From positions 7,858,606-7,922,605 of the forward strand of contig NW_004454239.1 of assembly GCF_000283155.1 (NCBI RefSeq): DNA of 64,000 bases. Direction: 5' to 3'. Positions 22,391 through 33,409 of the stretch are shown one piece after another (positions within the stretch are counted from its first letter, which is position 1; each line of letters opens with the position of its first letter). A program made the translations under genes and the position numbers. This stretch comes from Ceratotherium simum simum (taxonomy: Eukaryota; Chordata; Mammalia; Perissodactyla; Rhinocerotidae). Under the pieces are notes generated by a model, which saw only the letters and a list, made by a program, of their open reading frames with translations, was not told the DNA's origin and did no database searches.

Positions 22391-23799
22391 CCACTGCCCC
22401 CTTCAGCACCAGTAGCCCCCCTCCATCATCATCAGGGAGGGATAACATTCCTCACGTCCTGTGAACTCCTTGCCTGGTTCCCTGCCTCCGGCAGACAGCA
22501 CCTGAATGTTACCAGCACCCATGCGGGTGGGCCCTCTTCAAGAAAACTCAGCATCTAAAAATCCCAACAGCCCAACCTCACAGGTAGGGCCACTGGCTAA
22601 CCCCCTGTAGAGGCCTCCCCGAGTCCTGCAGGGACACTGCCCCCCTGCCGAGGGGTGGGCCAAACTCTAGAGGGAGGCCTGCCTGTTGCTCAGCCCCAAG
22701 ATGCCCTGAGGTCACCGCTGGGACTCCACTCTCCCCCTGGAGTGACCTCCAGCCGGGCTGATTGCAGCCAGGCCGCTTCAGGCTGGCTGAGGTGGGGGGC
22801 TCCGGTGCTCCTCAGATGCCTGGGCCTCAGACCCTCCCCTCGCCCGTCTGCATCTCCCGGGAGGCGGGCTGGGCAGGACCAGCCTGCTGCGGGATGCGGA
22901 GTCCAGGCACAGCTGGGATGAGGTTCCCAGGTGGCTGGGGCACTTGGCTGGCAGGACAGTTGGTTCTCGTGTCCTTGCCAGGCCTTGCAAGCGAAGCCCC
23001 GGGCGAGAGTGGGGGGTGGACGCAGGCCCGGCAGACCCAGCCCTGCGCCAGATCTCAAGCTGTGCTCCGGGGAAAGGGAACATCCGTGAAGAGCAGAGCA
23101 TCCCTTCTGCCGAGCACTCCTGACCTCCCCCAGGCGCGCCTCCCCCAGGCGCGGGGCAGCGTGGCAGCCGAGGGCAAGGTCAGCTGTGTGGCCTTGACTG
23201 AGGGCAACTCCAGAGCCTGGGACGACAGCACCTGCGGGGAGGTGGGAGAGACAGCCTGGCAGGGCAGCCAGCCCCTCTGAGAACAGCCTGGGAGAGCAGG
23301 GTGGGGCAGGACCTGGCCTGACCCTTGACCTAAGCCAGGCTGATGAGGTGGTCCCTGTAAGGAGTCAGAGACGGGGTCTCCTGGGTCTCCTCCCTTCCGG
23401 GGCCCACATGTCCCGTTCCATGAGGTCCTGACTCCTCCCAACACGTTCCCCTCCCTCTGTGCTCCGCGGCCAGGGGCACTGGACACTCCATCTCACACAC
23501 TGGCTCAGGGCACATGTTCAGCCTGTGGCCTTTATTTTGCTTCCTAGCGCACCGTCTGCTGTCATCCAGAAATTGTCATCCAGAAATTCTCGAAGAACAG
23601 GGGAGGGGCCAGCCCTCCAGGAGGAGCTGAGGACAGCCAGGGCTTGCCATCCCCCACCCACCACTGCAGGCAGATGTGGCCTTAGAGGAGCCTGGTCCCC
23701 CTCGGGGATCCCAGGGGGAGCGGGCAGCTGCACAGCCACTCTCCCTGCCTCAGCCACCTGCACACAGCCGTCAGGCAGGCTCTTCCCCGGCACAGCTGA
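22391..23799. other. GC-rich intergenic, no gene recognised
   Basis: GC-rich with many CpG and CAGG/CCTG words. A short 14-bp direct repeat GTCATCCAGAAATT occurs twice at 23561-23588. Frames on both strands overlap and show no known protein. Confidence 0.4.
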
Positions 23800-24150
23800 G
23801 CTGCCCCTCCGCCTCTCTGCCTCAGCCTGGCCACGCTGCTCCGCAACACACGTGCTCCTCTCTTCAGGGCCTTTGCACCTGCCGTTCCGTCTGTCTGGAA
23901 GGCCACCGCCCCAACCGGCATCACTCACTCATCTTCACCACTCTGCGGAGTGCTGCCCTCCGCCCGCCCCCACACCATGCCCAGGCCATGCTCCCGTCAC
24001 AGCACGCCCGGACGGACACCACCTGCTCCTGTGCCTGTCTATCTCCCCCGCTGGGCCGGATGCTCCCAGAGAGTGGGGACCTTGTGCATCTCCCTCACGC
24101 TGAGTCCCCAGCACCCAGAGTGGCATGCAGCAGTGAGTGCGTCTGCAGGG
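23800..24150 (+). repeat. L2 LINE 3' fragment
   Basis: 'gcctggccacgctgctcc', 'cagggcctttgcacctgccgttccgtctgtctggaa' and 'cagagagtggggaccttgtgcatct..gagtccccagcacccaga' follow the L2 3' order in plus orientation. It is diverged. Confidence 0.75.
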
Positions 24151-25589
24151 GTGGGGGCCCCAGAGGCTGCTGGCCACTCGAGTCCTTGGGTCCTGACAGG
24201 TCCTAACACCCCAGGGCTCAGGGGATCAGCAGCCCTGTCCCCGCCCTGGGGGGTGCGAGAGGAGCGGGCTGAGGGTCCCAGGCTGAGGGCCGAGCCAGCA
24301 CTCGCCCAGCCCTGGCGAGCAGGACACAGCCCTCAGCCCGCCTGCCCCGCCCGCCTAGGGCCCTGTGCTCTGCGCCCTTGGGCAGACACCTGGAGAGAAG
24401 GCTGGCAGTGCCCGGGATCGGCTGTGGGCAGTCCTCTCTGCTGTCCACACGAACACGAGCCGGCTGCTGCTCTCCCCTCCACTAGGCAGGGAAGTTGCAG
24501 GGAGGAACCTGCCCCTGCCCCGGCACCAGGCCTGGGGTGAAGAGAGGGGCCGCTGGGCCTGGTTTCTGAGGACACCCAATCTGCCTTCAGGAAGTTGCCC
24601 TTCACCCCGTCAGCTGTCCTGCCCTGACCCCTCTGCCCAGGCAGAACCAGCCTGAACCAGTTTGTGTGTACAAACCCTTGTGAGCCAAGGGTTTGTAAAC
24701 CGATAAGCCTCTCTTGGAAGCACCTCTGACCCTCCCCACCCGGTCCCTCTGCCCATAGTGGGAGGGCTGGCCACGGCCAGGCCCTGGGCACTCATATCAC
24801 GCCCACCCCGACCACCCTCCCTCACAGGGTGGCCACCTGTCAACAGCCGGTGGAGCCTGCGGACCCTGGGAGCGAGCCCAACACGCTGAATCAGAGTCAG
24901 CCTTTGACAAACCCCTCTGGCCTCTGTTTGTTCATGAAGGTTCGAGAACTGGCCAGAGAGGACAATCCTTCCCCAGGGACTGCAGCCCTGATGGGGTTTC
25001 CGCACTGTGCCCATGGGCTGGGGGAAGCTTTCTTGCCCCAGAGTCACCACTTCCAGCTGACAGTGACCCCTCTCTCTGCCGCAGGAGGCTCTGGCCAAGG
25101 CCGGCCAGGTGACAGGGAATGACTGTGCAGAAGAAAATGCAGGCGATGCCTTGAGGGCCCCGCAACGCTGTGGCCAGGTGTGGGTCAGGCAGCAGGAGGC
25201 TGGCGTTCAAGCCCAGCCGCCACACACACTCGCTCTGAGCAAGGCCAGCGGCTACACCCGGGGCCCCCGCTCAACAGCACCACCCCGGGAGCGGGTGGGC
25301 GGGAGGCTGCACGGGAGAGCTCTCCACCCGGAAGGCCCACGCAGAGCCGGACAACGGCCCCTTGTTCCCTCTACCCCCTGTCTGTCCATGTAGATAACTC
25401 TCCCCAGGTGAACAGGGCTGCAGCCGCCGGGCCCGGTCACAGCACCCGGACGAACTGGGCCGTGTCCTCGAGAACCAGCCACACTGCGGTGCGCACGTCT
25501 GGCCGCCCTGCGCTGCCGGTGTTCCCAGGGGCGCCCAGTGTGGTGAAGAGCTGTCAACACTTGCCACCCAGCATGGTTCCAGCCCTTGA
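24151..25589. other. GC-rich intergenic 3' of PLEKHF1
   Basis: No recognisable repeat or exon is seen. The PLEKHF1 transcript is expected to end near the right edge of this stretch. Confidence 0.4.
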
Positions 25590-25735
25590 TCAAGCCGCGT
25601 CTGAGCAAGAACGCTCCTAGACTTTTCAACTACGAGTCAATGAACTTTCTTTTTATTATTAAGTCAGTCTGGGTAGGTTTCTGTCACTTGCAATGAAGAG
25701 ACCTAACAGAAAACACTGCTGTCCCCAGCCCCAGG
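25590..25735 (+). repeat. Interspersed repeat 3' end (family not named)
   Basis: 'cttttcaactacgagtcaatgaactttc..attaagtcagtctgggtaggtttctgtcacttgcaa' matches a recurrent mammalian repeat terminus. Related termini appear at about 54170-54290 and 56990-57075 ('ccaataaattccctttttg..ggttt..tttctgttactt'). It probably supplies sequence to the PLEKHF1 3' end. Confidence 0.5.
25652..25657 (-). terminator. PLEKHF1: Candidate poly(A) signal AATAAA for PLEKHF1
   Basis: TTTATT on the plus strand is AATAAA on the minus strand, about 760 bases after the PLEKHF1 stop. I saw no other canonical hexamer on the minus strand between them. It falls in the interspersed repeat at 25590-25735, so the 3' end may be repeat-derived. 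Confidence 0.45.
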
Positions 25736-26416
25736 GAGAGAGGAGGACAGGACCGAGAGAGGCATCAGAGCCTGGACACCTGGACAGTGGTGAGACAGGG
25801 CCAGAGGCCTTGGCAGGCCACCCTGCACCACGGGGAGCCCAGGCTGCAGTCCCTGGGCCTGGTGGGCACCCTCAGCACGGCCAGCTCTTGCCTGGCTCTG
25901 GAGCCCACATGCCTGGTCTGACAAGGCCCAGCTGGCCAGGCAGGTGGGCATCAGCAAGGTGAGTGGGCAGGCCTTGATTCCTGGAGGCCTCCCAGGCTTG
26001 TCTTCCCCGGAGTGTGCTTGTCTGGGGGGCACGGGCTGTGGTTCAAGGCCTCAGGGACAAGGGGACTTCCCTCCAGGCCTGTCTTCCCTCTGGTCTCTAA
26101 AGGTGCCTGGGGTTGTCTGACTCCAGGGGTCCTCTGGAGCTACGGCTCATAGGGCTGAGAAATGGCATTTCTTCCCCAAAGATCTAAGTGTTTTGGGTTT
26201 GCTAAATGGAAAGATAATTACCTGAAGTGGAAACAGAAGCATGCCAACGTCCAGAAAAAAAGCACTGGGGTCCAGAGAAGGGCCACTCCTGCTTCGCCCG
26301 CCACCCGTGGGGTAGGGTCCTCGGGGGCGCTGCTTCGGGGACTCAGGGGCCTGGGCAGTGGCGTCTGCCAGATGGGGAAGGGACTGGGGCCCTCCCTCAC
26401 GTCTGCAGACCCGGCG
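25658..26416 (-). other. PLEKHF1: PLEKHF1 3' UTR (inferred)
   Basis: It runs from the candidate poly(A) signal to the stop codon. It is GC-rich except for an AT-richer patch at 26160-26230. No other gene is seen within it. Confidence 0.5.
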
Positions 26417-27256
26417 TCAGCTGTGGAAGGAGGACCAGGAGACGCCTGAGGCGTAGAACTCCACGCGGCTGGGCCAGTCGCCGTCCCCACTGCCCTCCTT
26501 GTCCTCGTCCGAGTCGTCGTCGTCTCCACTGGACGCTCCGCAGACGGCCCCGGCCAGGTAGGCCGGCTGCCCCGGGGACCCCGCGCCCTGCTCCTCCTCC
26601 TCCTCCTCCTGCTTTCGGGCGGCCAGCTCGCGGTAGCAGAGGCTGCAGACGCGCAGGGGCTTGGGCGAGAGGCGGGGCAGGAGGAAGCGCTCGCGGGAGC
26701 ACTCGGCACAGACCACGAAGCCGCACTTGCGGCAGTGGTGGCGCCGCGTGAGGGCGGAGAAGCGCGTCTGCGTGCAGCGCATGCAGATGTCCGTGGCCTT
26801 GTCCGGGATCCAGGGCGCCGCGTGCTCCGTGCTGGGCTGGCGGCCCGTGGCCAGCAGCTGCCGCCGCACACACTCCTCGATGTGGCTGATCCACTCCTGG
26901 CGCTCCGTGGTGGAGGCGGCCGACACCACGAAGGACTTCTTGGCCGTCTTGATCATCCAGCGGTTCTTGGCCTGCAGGGTCTCGGGCAGCGGCTCTAGCG
27001 TCACCTCCTCCAGGGGAATGATGTGCTGGCTGTGGTACTTGCGCTTGTTGAGCACGATGCTGCCGTACACCAGGATGTCGTTGAAGAGGAAGAAGATGCG
27101 CGGCTTGGCCTTCTTGCGGCACTCCTTGGTCAGCACGCCCTCGCCCAGCAGCACCCGGCCCGGCAGCGCCAGCGGCTGCCCCGACGCCCCAAAGCAGCTC
27201 TCGACGGCAGCGATGCGCTGGCTGTTGATCTCCGTGTTCGCCAGGTAGTCCACCAT
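26417..27256 (-). CDS. PLEKHF1: PLEKHF1 (Phafin-1), PH and FYVE domain protein
   Basis: This is a 279-residue adaptor that binds PI3P on endosomes and lysosomes and is linked to endosome dynamics, autophagy and lysosome-dependent cell death. A PH domain spans about residues 35-131 (VLLGEGVLTKEC to EWISHIEECV). A FYVE zinc finger spans about 146-211, with WIPD at 149-152, the basic RRHHCRKCG patch at 171-179, and four CxxC pairs at 158/161, 175/178, 183/186 and 204/207, so all eight zinc ligands are present. The tail has an uninterrupted run of six glutamates (217-222) and the acidic DDDDSDED (245-252) before the terminal YASGVSWSSFHS. I chose ATG 27256 rather than the upstream in-frame ATG at 27376 because MVDYLANTEINSQRIAAVESCFGASGQPL matches the known N-terminus and a splice acceptor lies 15 bases before it. 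The whole coding sequence is in one exon, as in human. No disruption is seen. Confidence 0.98.
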   Translation of the reverse strand: MVDYLANTEINSQRIAAVESCFGASGQPLALPGRVLLGEGVLTKECRKKAKPRIFFLFNDILVYGSIVLNKRKYHSQHIIPLEEVTLEPLPETLQAKNRWMIKTAKKSFVVSAASTTERQEWISHIEECVRRQLLATGRQPSTEHAAPWIPDKATDICMRCTQTRFSALTRRHHCRKCGFVVCAECSRERFLLPRLSPKPLRVCSLCYRELAARKQEEEEEEQGAGSPGQPAYLAGAVCGASSGDDDDSDEDKEGSGDGDWPSRVEFYASGVSWSSFHS

Positions 27257-27884
27257 CTTCTCTGCGCTCGGCTGCAGAGGAGCGGCAGAGGAGGTGTCAG
27301 CTACCCGGGCACAGCCAGGGTCAGGACCACACTGCCCACCCCCCAACTCACCAACCCACCGAGCCAGCCAACCCACTTACTACCCCACTGCGACCCCGCG
27401 AGCCCAGAGGGCCACCCAACCAAAGGAACTCACGGCCCAGAAGCCGACCCTTAGACAAGTGGTTCCCAGGAGGTGAAGGGGGACTCCCCAGCAAGGGGCA
27501 TGTGGAAGCAGCCAGGGAGGGGCAGGCAGCAGTGGAGATGGGAACTGAGCAGGATGCCACTGCAGACAGTGGGGGCTCAACCCCGGGGGAGCCTTGGAAG
27601 CCGGGGCAGAACACACCTCAGCTGTCCACCTGAGGCCCAAGGATACTGAGCCCCAACTCCCAGCAAGGCTCCCGGGAGCACCAACCAGCCGGCACTGCGG
27701 GCCTGCCCCAGGCGGAAGCGTGGAGGTGCATGTCCTGGGACAGTGAGTGCCGGGCGGTTAGGGTGTCTGCAGCCCCAATCCATCACTGACACCCCCCTCC
27801 ACCAAGCCAAACCACCACAGATCTTGCAGCCCAGTCACTCAGCCCCCGGGAGCCCAGCGGCCCCACTGCCATCACCAACGGTAC

Positions 27885-28025
27885 CACGTGCTGAGTGCTT
27901 CCTCCACGTCAAGCATGACTACTCATTTAGTCTCCACTCCAACCCTGGGAGGCAGAACGGCCCTGACAGGAGGGAAAGGGAGGCTCCGCTAGTAAGCAGG
28001 GGGCCCAGAGCTTGCACCCCTGGAG
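27885..28025 (+). repeat. MIR-like SINE fragment
   Basis: 'ctgagtgcttcctccacgtcaagcatgactactcatttagtc' with 'ctgggaggcagaacggccctgac' and 'gctagtaagcagggggccc' follows the MIR layout in decayed form. Confidence 0.6.
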
Positions 28026-28289
28026 ACCGTGCTGCTACAGCGCCTTCCCCCATGGAGCGAGAGGCCTCCTCTGTCCTCCTCTGCCAAGCACGAGATGTTG
28101 GTGGCCCCAGAGCTCAGCCGGGCTCCCTCTGCTCTGTCCACACACTCCCTGTGATCCACCGGACGCACGGCTTTGAAGATCACCCAGGTCAAGCCTCCAG
28201 TCCTGGCTTCTCCACTAAATGGCAGGTGTGGGCGTCTACCCGCCCATGTGATCTCCCACCTGCTCATCTGAGGTCCTCAAACTCAACAC

Positions 28290-28560
28290 GCCCTACACAA
28301 AGCCAGTTTTTCCCTCCAGCTCTTCTCCGTAAATGGACCGCCATTCACCCAGTTGTTCAAGCCCCAAATCTAGGGCTCACCCCTGAATTTACTCTTTCCT
28401 GTACCCTCAACATTCAACCCATGAGCAAGTTTCATCATTGTATCTCTCACACCTTGCCCGAGTCTGCCCACTTCTCACCACCCAACTCCACCGCTGAATC
28501 GACAGCAAGGCGCCATCACGTCCTGCCTGCAGCAGGCTGCCCTGTGCTGCCTCCTTCCTG
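28290..28560 (+). repeat. L2 LINE fragment
   Basis: 'cagttgttcaagccccaaatctagggctcacccctgaattt' and 'acattcaacccatgagcaagtttcatcattgtatctctcac' match the same L2 section seen at 15860. It is non-coding now, although a long open frame crosses it. Confidence 0.75.
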
Positions 28561-28654
28561 AGACCTGGCCGCCAGTTCACATCTCCCTTTCAGAAACGGT
28601 GTCTCTGACAACCCCCGCGCAGGCAGCTTCTCCCCGCACCCAGGACAGGGCCGG

Positions 28655-28860
28655 CAAGCTCTGGCCTGCAGGCCAAACCCGGCCCACAGCCTGTGTCTGT
28701 AAATAAAGTTTTATTGGAACACAGCCACGCTCATGCATTTACAATTGTCTGTGGCTGCTTTCATGCTGCAATGGCAGAGCTGGGCAGTGATGACAGAGAT
28801 CACACGGCCACAGAGGCTAAAATGTTTACTCTCTTCCCTGAGTTTGCTGACCCGTTCTCT
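28655..28860. repeat. hAT-like non-autonomous element, copy 1
   Basis: 'aagctctggcctgcaggccaaacccggcccacagcctg', 'taaataaagttttattggaacacagccacgctcatgc' and 'agagatcacacggccacagaggctaaaatgtttactctct' match a very common mammalian element whose inverted form starts 'caggggtcggcaaactttttctgtaaagggcc'. Copies also lie at 30050 and 35641. Confidence 0.85.
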
Positions 28861-28959
28861 AGGACGTTGCCCTATTTCATTTTTTCTTCACAGGACTTAT
28901 CAGGACCTGTATTTTCTCGTCTATCCATTGTTTGCTTGTGGGTTTTCTACTTCCCTCAC

Positions 28960-29075
28960 TCAGTTCTAAGCTCCATGAGAGCAGGAGCCTTTTCCGGTTC
29001 AGCTGTATCCCCAACGCTTGGAACAGCACTGAGCACACAGTAGGTGCTTCGTAAGTGGCTATCGAATGAATGCAC
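28960..29075 (+). repeat. L2 3'-terminal fragment
   Basis: 'ctccatgagagcaggagcc', 'ctgtatccccaacgcttggaacagcactgagcacacagtaggtgcttcgtaag..gaatgaatg' is a classic L2 3' end. Confidence 0.85.
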
Positions 29076-30049
29076 CTTTCCCAGCTCCTGAGGGCCCGCC
29101 ATGCATGCCTCAGCTCTTGCTCTGCAGAGGAAGCAGGAGACAGCCGACCCCACCGCCACCACCACCACCACATGTGCACACGTGTACAGGCACACACAGC
29201 ACGCTCCTGGCCAAGCTGATCACACGTGTGGTGTTTCTGGGTCACCACACTGCAGCTCTGTAAGTCAGGCCACCTACGGGAAGCTGGAGTGGGCCCCTCG
29301 GGGGCTGGATGCATTGCACAAGCGGGGCGCTGGCCCCGAGTCACACGCCACTCACCCTCTCAGACCACAAGGCGTCCTGAGCAGGGCTGCCCACACCACC
29401 TCATGTAAGAACCGCTATTTTTAGGTTGCTGATCTTCGCTTTGTGTTGCAAACCCATCGGTGACAGCCCAGGATAATCACTGGACCTCAGCTGTGGACAG
29501 TCTGAACATTCCAGAGGCTACCCCTAGGACCCCTGGGGCTCTCCTGACACCCACCCACCCTCCCCACATAACTTCGCAGCCTGATTTGACATGGCCTGGA
29601 GGTTTTCTTGGTAAATACGGCAGGCACCCCCCACCCCACCACAAGCAGCAGACAGGGAATCCTCTTTTTCATTCTATTCTTCTCACAAGAGAAGTGACCT
29701 CCCTCCCTTAGGACAGGGGAGGAGAACCGAGCCTGTCCCCACTCCTCTTGGGGCCAGCCTGCCTCAGGACAGCCTCTGGCCCTGGGACAGTGCCTGTGCT
29801 GACCCCGCTGTGGTACCCAGGGCGCTGACAGAGGGCGGACAGCATCTGGGAGCAGGGAGGTAAACGGACCTGCTCTTTCTTGGAAGGTCCGGAAGGGCGG
29901 CAGGATCCTGGGCTGGCCCTCCTGAACACAAGTGACCCCACCACCTAGGCTGGGCTGAATGTGCTCTCGGTGAGCGCTGGTGGCTGGGGAGACACGCCCT
30001 GAGTGTGGCTGGGTGGCCAGGGTTCTGTACGTGACAGTTGGGTGTCACA

Positions 30050-30215
30050 TGTGATCGACACCAGGGCTGGCAAGCCTACACCAAGTCTGACCCACTGCCA
30101 GCTTCGTTAAATACAGGTTATTGGAACACAGCCAAGTGTGAGAGACTGGCCTGCAGAGCCTAACACAGTTACTATTTGGCCCTCTCCAGAAGTCTGCCAA
30201 CCCTGATCTGCCCTG
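30050..30215. repeat. hAT-like non-autonomous element, copy 2 (decayed)
   Basis: 'accagggctggcaagcctac', 'gttaaatacaggttattggaacacagcc' and 'ttactatttggccctctccagaagtctgccaaccctg' are a short, worn version of the element at 28655. Confidence 0.8.
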
Positions 30216-30649
30216 CCACATGCTGTCTGATACATAATGCACCCACTCCAGGGACACACCTGACACAGGGCTGCACCCCTCCTCCTCTTAGCCACAGCCT
30301 TTGGGATTCAAGAGAGATGTCTGGGGCCCCAACCTGGGAACCCTGGAAAGTAGGAGTGGGGAGGGTCACCCAGGCCCATCCTTCCGTTAGAGCTACGTGG
30401 GGACACTGCTTCTCAGAGAAGGAGGCACGTGGCCGAGGTCACAGCGGGAGGGAGTCAGCATGCTGGCCCTCCACTGTCCCTTGGCGTCTCCAACTGCGGT
30501 GGGGCCGGTTTACCACCTGCCCTCCCCCCCTCCAGCCCCACCAGGCCCACGCTGCTCCACGCCGGCCTGATCTCACCTCCAAATATTGACGGCAGTCCTA
30601 CCACATGCCAGGCACAGTCCTACTGCGCTGGGCTCCGCGTTACCCAGGG

Positions 30650-30965
30650 TGCTGGCGACCAGGCCCTTCGTACCAGACTTCCTGGTGGGAGAGCCAGACT
30701 AGAAAGCACGTCAGCAAGGAATTTCTGATCGTGAGTGCTAAGGGCCACGAAGAAAGAGGCTGACGGGCCGGGCAGGGCTGGTGGCCAGGCAGGGCCTGGT
30801 GAGGAAGCGACCTTGCACCAACCTGAGGACTGTGAAGGAGCCAGCCATGCAAATGCCCGAGGGAAGAATGTTCTGGGCCCAGGGAACAGCTCCAGGAGCT
30901 GACCCGTGGAGGCCACAGAGGAAGGAGTGAGGGGCAAGAGGTGCGGTCAAGGGGCCAGCAGGGGC
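30650..30965 (-). repeat. L2 LINE fragment
   Basis: 'gtgaaggagccagccatgcaaatgcccgagggaagaatgttctgggcccagggaacagc' is the antisense form of the L2 3' coding and UTR region. Confidence 0.8.
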
Positions 30966-31139
30966 CCGTCTTGCAGGCCCAAAGGCTGAGAGGAGGAACG
31001 GAGTTTTTCTCAAGTGCACTGAGGGGAGTGCCAGGACCCAAGTGTCCTCTCCTCAGAAGGGCGGCCCCGCCTTGGCCAGCCCTGTGCTTCCCGGAAGGCC
31101 CTCCTCCGTGAAAAGAACGGTAATGAGGAAAATAAACCA

Positions 31140-31290
31140 GAGGTGCCATAGACTGAGAACTTACAGCTCACCGGGCACAGCGGGGAGCACACCACAAACG
31201 TTATCTCATTTAATCCACACAAATGCTCCACCGGGGAAGGTGCCACCTCCATCATCAAAGTCACGGCCCAAGGTCCCAGCTGAGAGACCG
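31140..31290 (+). repeat. MIR SINE fragment
   Basis: 'aacgttatctcatttaatccacacaaatgctccac' and 'tcacggcccaaggtcccagctgagagaccgggaagcc' fit the MIR layout. The distance and order of blocks agree. Confidence 0.7.
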
Positions 31291-32526
31291 GGAAGCCAGC
31301 TTCCTATTTTGAGCTGCTGCTGGCTGATCTTAATCAAAGACAGAAGCAGAAATCCTCAAGTCCAGAGGGCGGGGCCCATCTCCAGAAGCCTGATCCCCAC
31401 CCCCACCCCCCAGGTCAGGGGCCCCTTGGGGGCGCCTACGCAGATCCATTACCTTGGCTGGGCTGCCTAACCCCCTCCTTCCTTGGGGTGGGCTGCGGTG
31501 GGCACGTCCCTTAGCTCAGCTGGGCAGCCGCAGCTCCCTGTGTTTTGGGCTGCGTGTGCAGGGCAAGCTGAAGTCAGTCATCTCTCGGCCTGCACAGTGA
31601 CCCCAGGGGAAATTATGTGCCCAGGAACACCCCAGCACTAAGTGGAAATTATGTGCCAAGAAGGAACCTGCAGTGATCCTCCTCTCCTCCCTGGCTCCTG
31701 ACCCTCTCTGCTGGTGAGATAACAGCTTTGTTCAAATTCCAAACTGAGCATTTCCTTAGGGCTTCCTTAGGGAGATCAAGTTTCAGAGCGACTGGGAACC
31801 TCCATGTTCCCGCCTGGAAAGGGAGTCGAGGACACCTTGTCCCTGCTGTTCAGGGAGAGAGAAAGGAAAAGAGATTCCAGGTAATTCCAGGCTGGGAAGG
31901 AACTGCCATGTCTCTGGGCCTGCCTCAGTTACTTCGTCTGTGAAATGGGAGATTAAGCCCGGCCCTGCTTCCTTTAACAACTCCCACCAAAAGTCACAAA
32001 CTCAAACGCTTCAGGGGCCAGGCGGTTCCTAAATGCAAGGCCAATGAGGACCGAGGCCACCCTCCCTCGCCTCCCCCCTCCGCTGGGGCAGTTGTCCCAG
32101 CCCGCTTCTCCAGACCCCGCAGACTAAGACAAAAGAGTGAGGCCCCGACGGCGGCGGGAGGCCGGACCTCCCCGTACCATCACCGGACCACGGGTGCGCC
32201 GAGACCCCTGCAGCCCCAGGGCGCGGGGCCCATAGGCGCCTGTGGACTCTCCTCTCACTCGTCGCCCATCCCTCGGGGCCCCTGCCTGGACTCCGGACCC
32301 CTCACCTGTTCTCACCCGCTCTCCTGGAGCCCGTGCAGCCGCCACCCCGCCAGCCAACAATAAGGACCCTTCTCCGCGCCTCTGCTCGGGGCCAGAGTCC
32401 GAGGCGGCCCTGGTCGCGCGCCCAACCCGCCCGAGCCCAGAGGCCACCTCGACGGGGCGGCCTGGGGAGCTCAGAGGAGGCCGGCGGGCAGCCTTCCTGC
32501 TCCGCGCGCCGCAGCCCGGCCGGGGG

Positions 32527-32532
32527 CCTTAC
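32527..32532 (-). other. PLEKHF1: Candidate splice donor of PLEKHF1 exon 1
   Basis: On the minus strand the sequence reads GGAG|GTAAGG here, a good donor match, with exon bases from 32533 upward running toward the gap. A second possible donor GAG|GTGAGG lies 11 bases upstream at 32543-32538. Confidence 0.45.
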
Positions 32533-32573
32533 CTCCCCCTCACCTCCTCGGCCAGGGTCCCGCTCCCCGCCCG

Positions 32574-32839
32574 NNNNNNNNNNNNNNNNNNNNNNNNNNN
32601 NNNNNNNNNNNNNNNNNNNNNNNNNNNNNNNNNNNNNNNNNNNNNNNNNNNNNNNNNNNNNNNNNNNNNNNNNNNNNNNNNNNNNNNNNNNNNNNNNNNN
32701 NNNNNNNNNNNNNNNNNNNNNNNNNNNNNNNNNNNNNNNNNNNNNNNNNNNNNNNNNNNNNNNNNNNNNNNNNNNNNNNNNNNNNNNNNNNNNNNNNNNN
32801 NNNNNNNNNNNNNNNNNNNNNNNNNNNNNNNNNNNNNNN
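32574..32839. other. Assembly gap (266 N)
   Basis: An unresolved run of N inside the CpG island. Open frames that span it are artefacts. It probably hides part of PLEKHF1 exon 1 or its start site. Confidence 1.
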
Positions 32840-33159
32840 GGTGCGCGGGCGGAGCGGGGCGGCCGGGCCGAGGCGGGGCTTCCTCCCGCTCGCTCCCGGG
32901 GCCGGTTCCCCGGTCTGAACTGTCCTCCCCCCGCCGTTTCCCCTTCCGTCCACCGCACTCCGCGCCCCGGCCGCTCTCGTCCCGCTGGAGGCTGCGTCCT
33001 CGCCCGGGGACTGCGCGCCAGGGGAAGGGAGGGAGGCGCTGGGGTCACTGCGCCCGAATTCTGCTGCCCCGGCGGGCCTCCCCGCTGCCAGCTGACATAG
33101 TGGTCTCTTCTCAGTAACAGGGATTAGTGATCATGTCAAAAATCAGCAGCATTTTTACC

Positions 33160-33290
33160 TATTTTATATTTTCAACTTTTTATAGTGGGGACTTGCGAAC
33201 ATGCGTTTAAGGAAAGAGAGATTAGTTTAATGGACTCCGTGCACCCATCACCCAGCTCCAACATCACCAGCTGATTAGGACCCCCCACCC
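33160..33290. repeat. L1-derived fragment
   Basis: 'attagtttaatggactccgtgcacccatcacccagctccaacatcaccagctgattagg' resembles the L1 passage also seen, in another copy, at 5340-5400. Confidence 0.55.
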
Positions 33291-33409
33291 CCTCCCGTGC
33301 CCACTATGATACGGGAATGAAATTCCCAGCCTCCCTCTGCCCTCCTCCCAACACTTCATCTCACACCGGCTGCTTTCCGTTCCTCAAAACCCCAAGGTTG
33401 TTCCCACCT

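Larger units (their letters stand above)
27272..32532 (-). other. PLEKHF1: PLEKHF1 intron 1 (5' UTR intron)
   Basis: On the minus strand the acceptor reads gctcctctgcag followed by CCGAGCGCAGAGAAG and the ATG, giving an exon boundary at 27271. The right end is inferred from the candidate donor GAG|GTAAGG at 32532-32527. Inside are MIR, L2 and hAT relics. The parts 27281-27880, 29076-30049 and 31291-32090 show no other feature. Confidence 0.7.
32100..33110 (-). promoter_or_regulatory. PLEKHF1: CpG island, presumed PLEKHF1 promoter and exon 1
   Basis: GC and CpG density are high on both sides of the N gap (for example 32400-32573 and 32840-33080), with GGGGCGG-type Sp1 words near 32850-32880. 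The only gene it can serve in this window is PLEKHF1, whose single coding exon needs an upstream non-coding exon. No TATA box is evident. The start site probably lies in or beside the gap. Confidence 0.75.

Noticed and set aside
26397..27122. 241-residue and other frames overlapping PLEKHF1
   Set aside because: Shadow frames of the PLEKHF1 exon, caused by its high GC content.
26417..27376. Longer PLEKHF1 start at 27376 (319 aa)
   Set aside because: The extra 40 residues cross a good splice acceptor and do not match the known N-terminus, which begins at the ATG at 27256.
27743..28561. 272-residue open frame inside PLEKHF1 intron 1
   Set aside because: Crosses MIR and L2 remnants, so its residues are repeat-derived.
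32242..33117. Open frames crossing the N gap (both strands)
   Set aside because: Their length comes from the undefined N bases. The flanks are CpG-island DNA.
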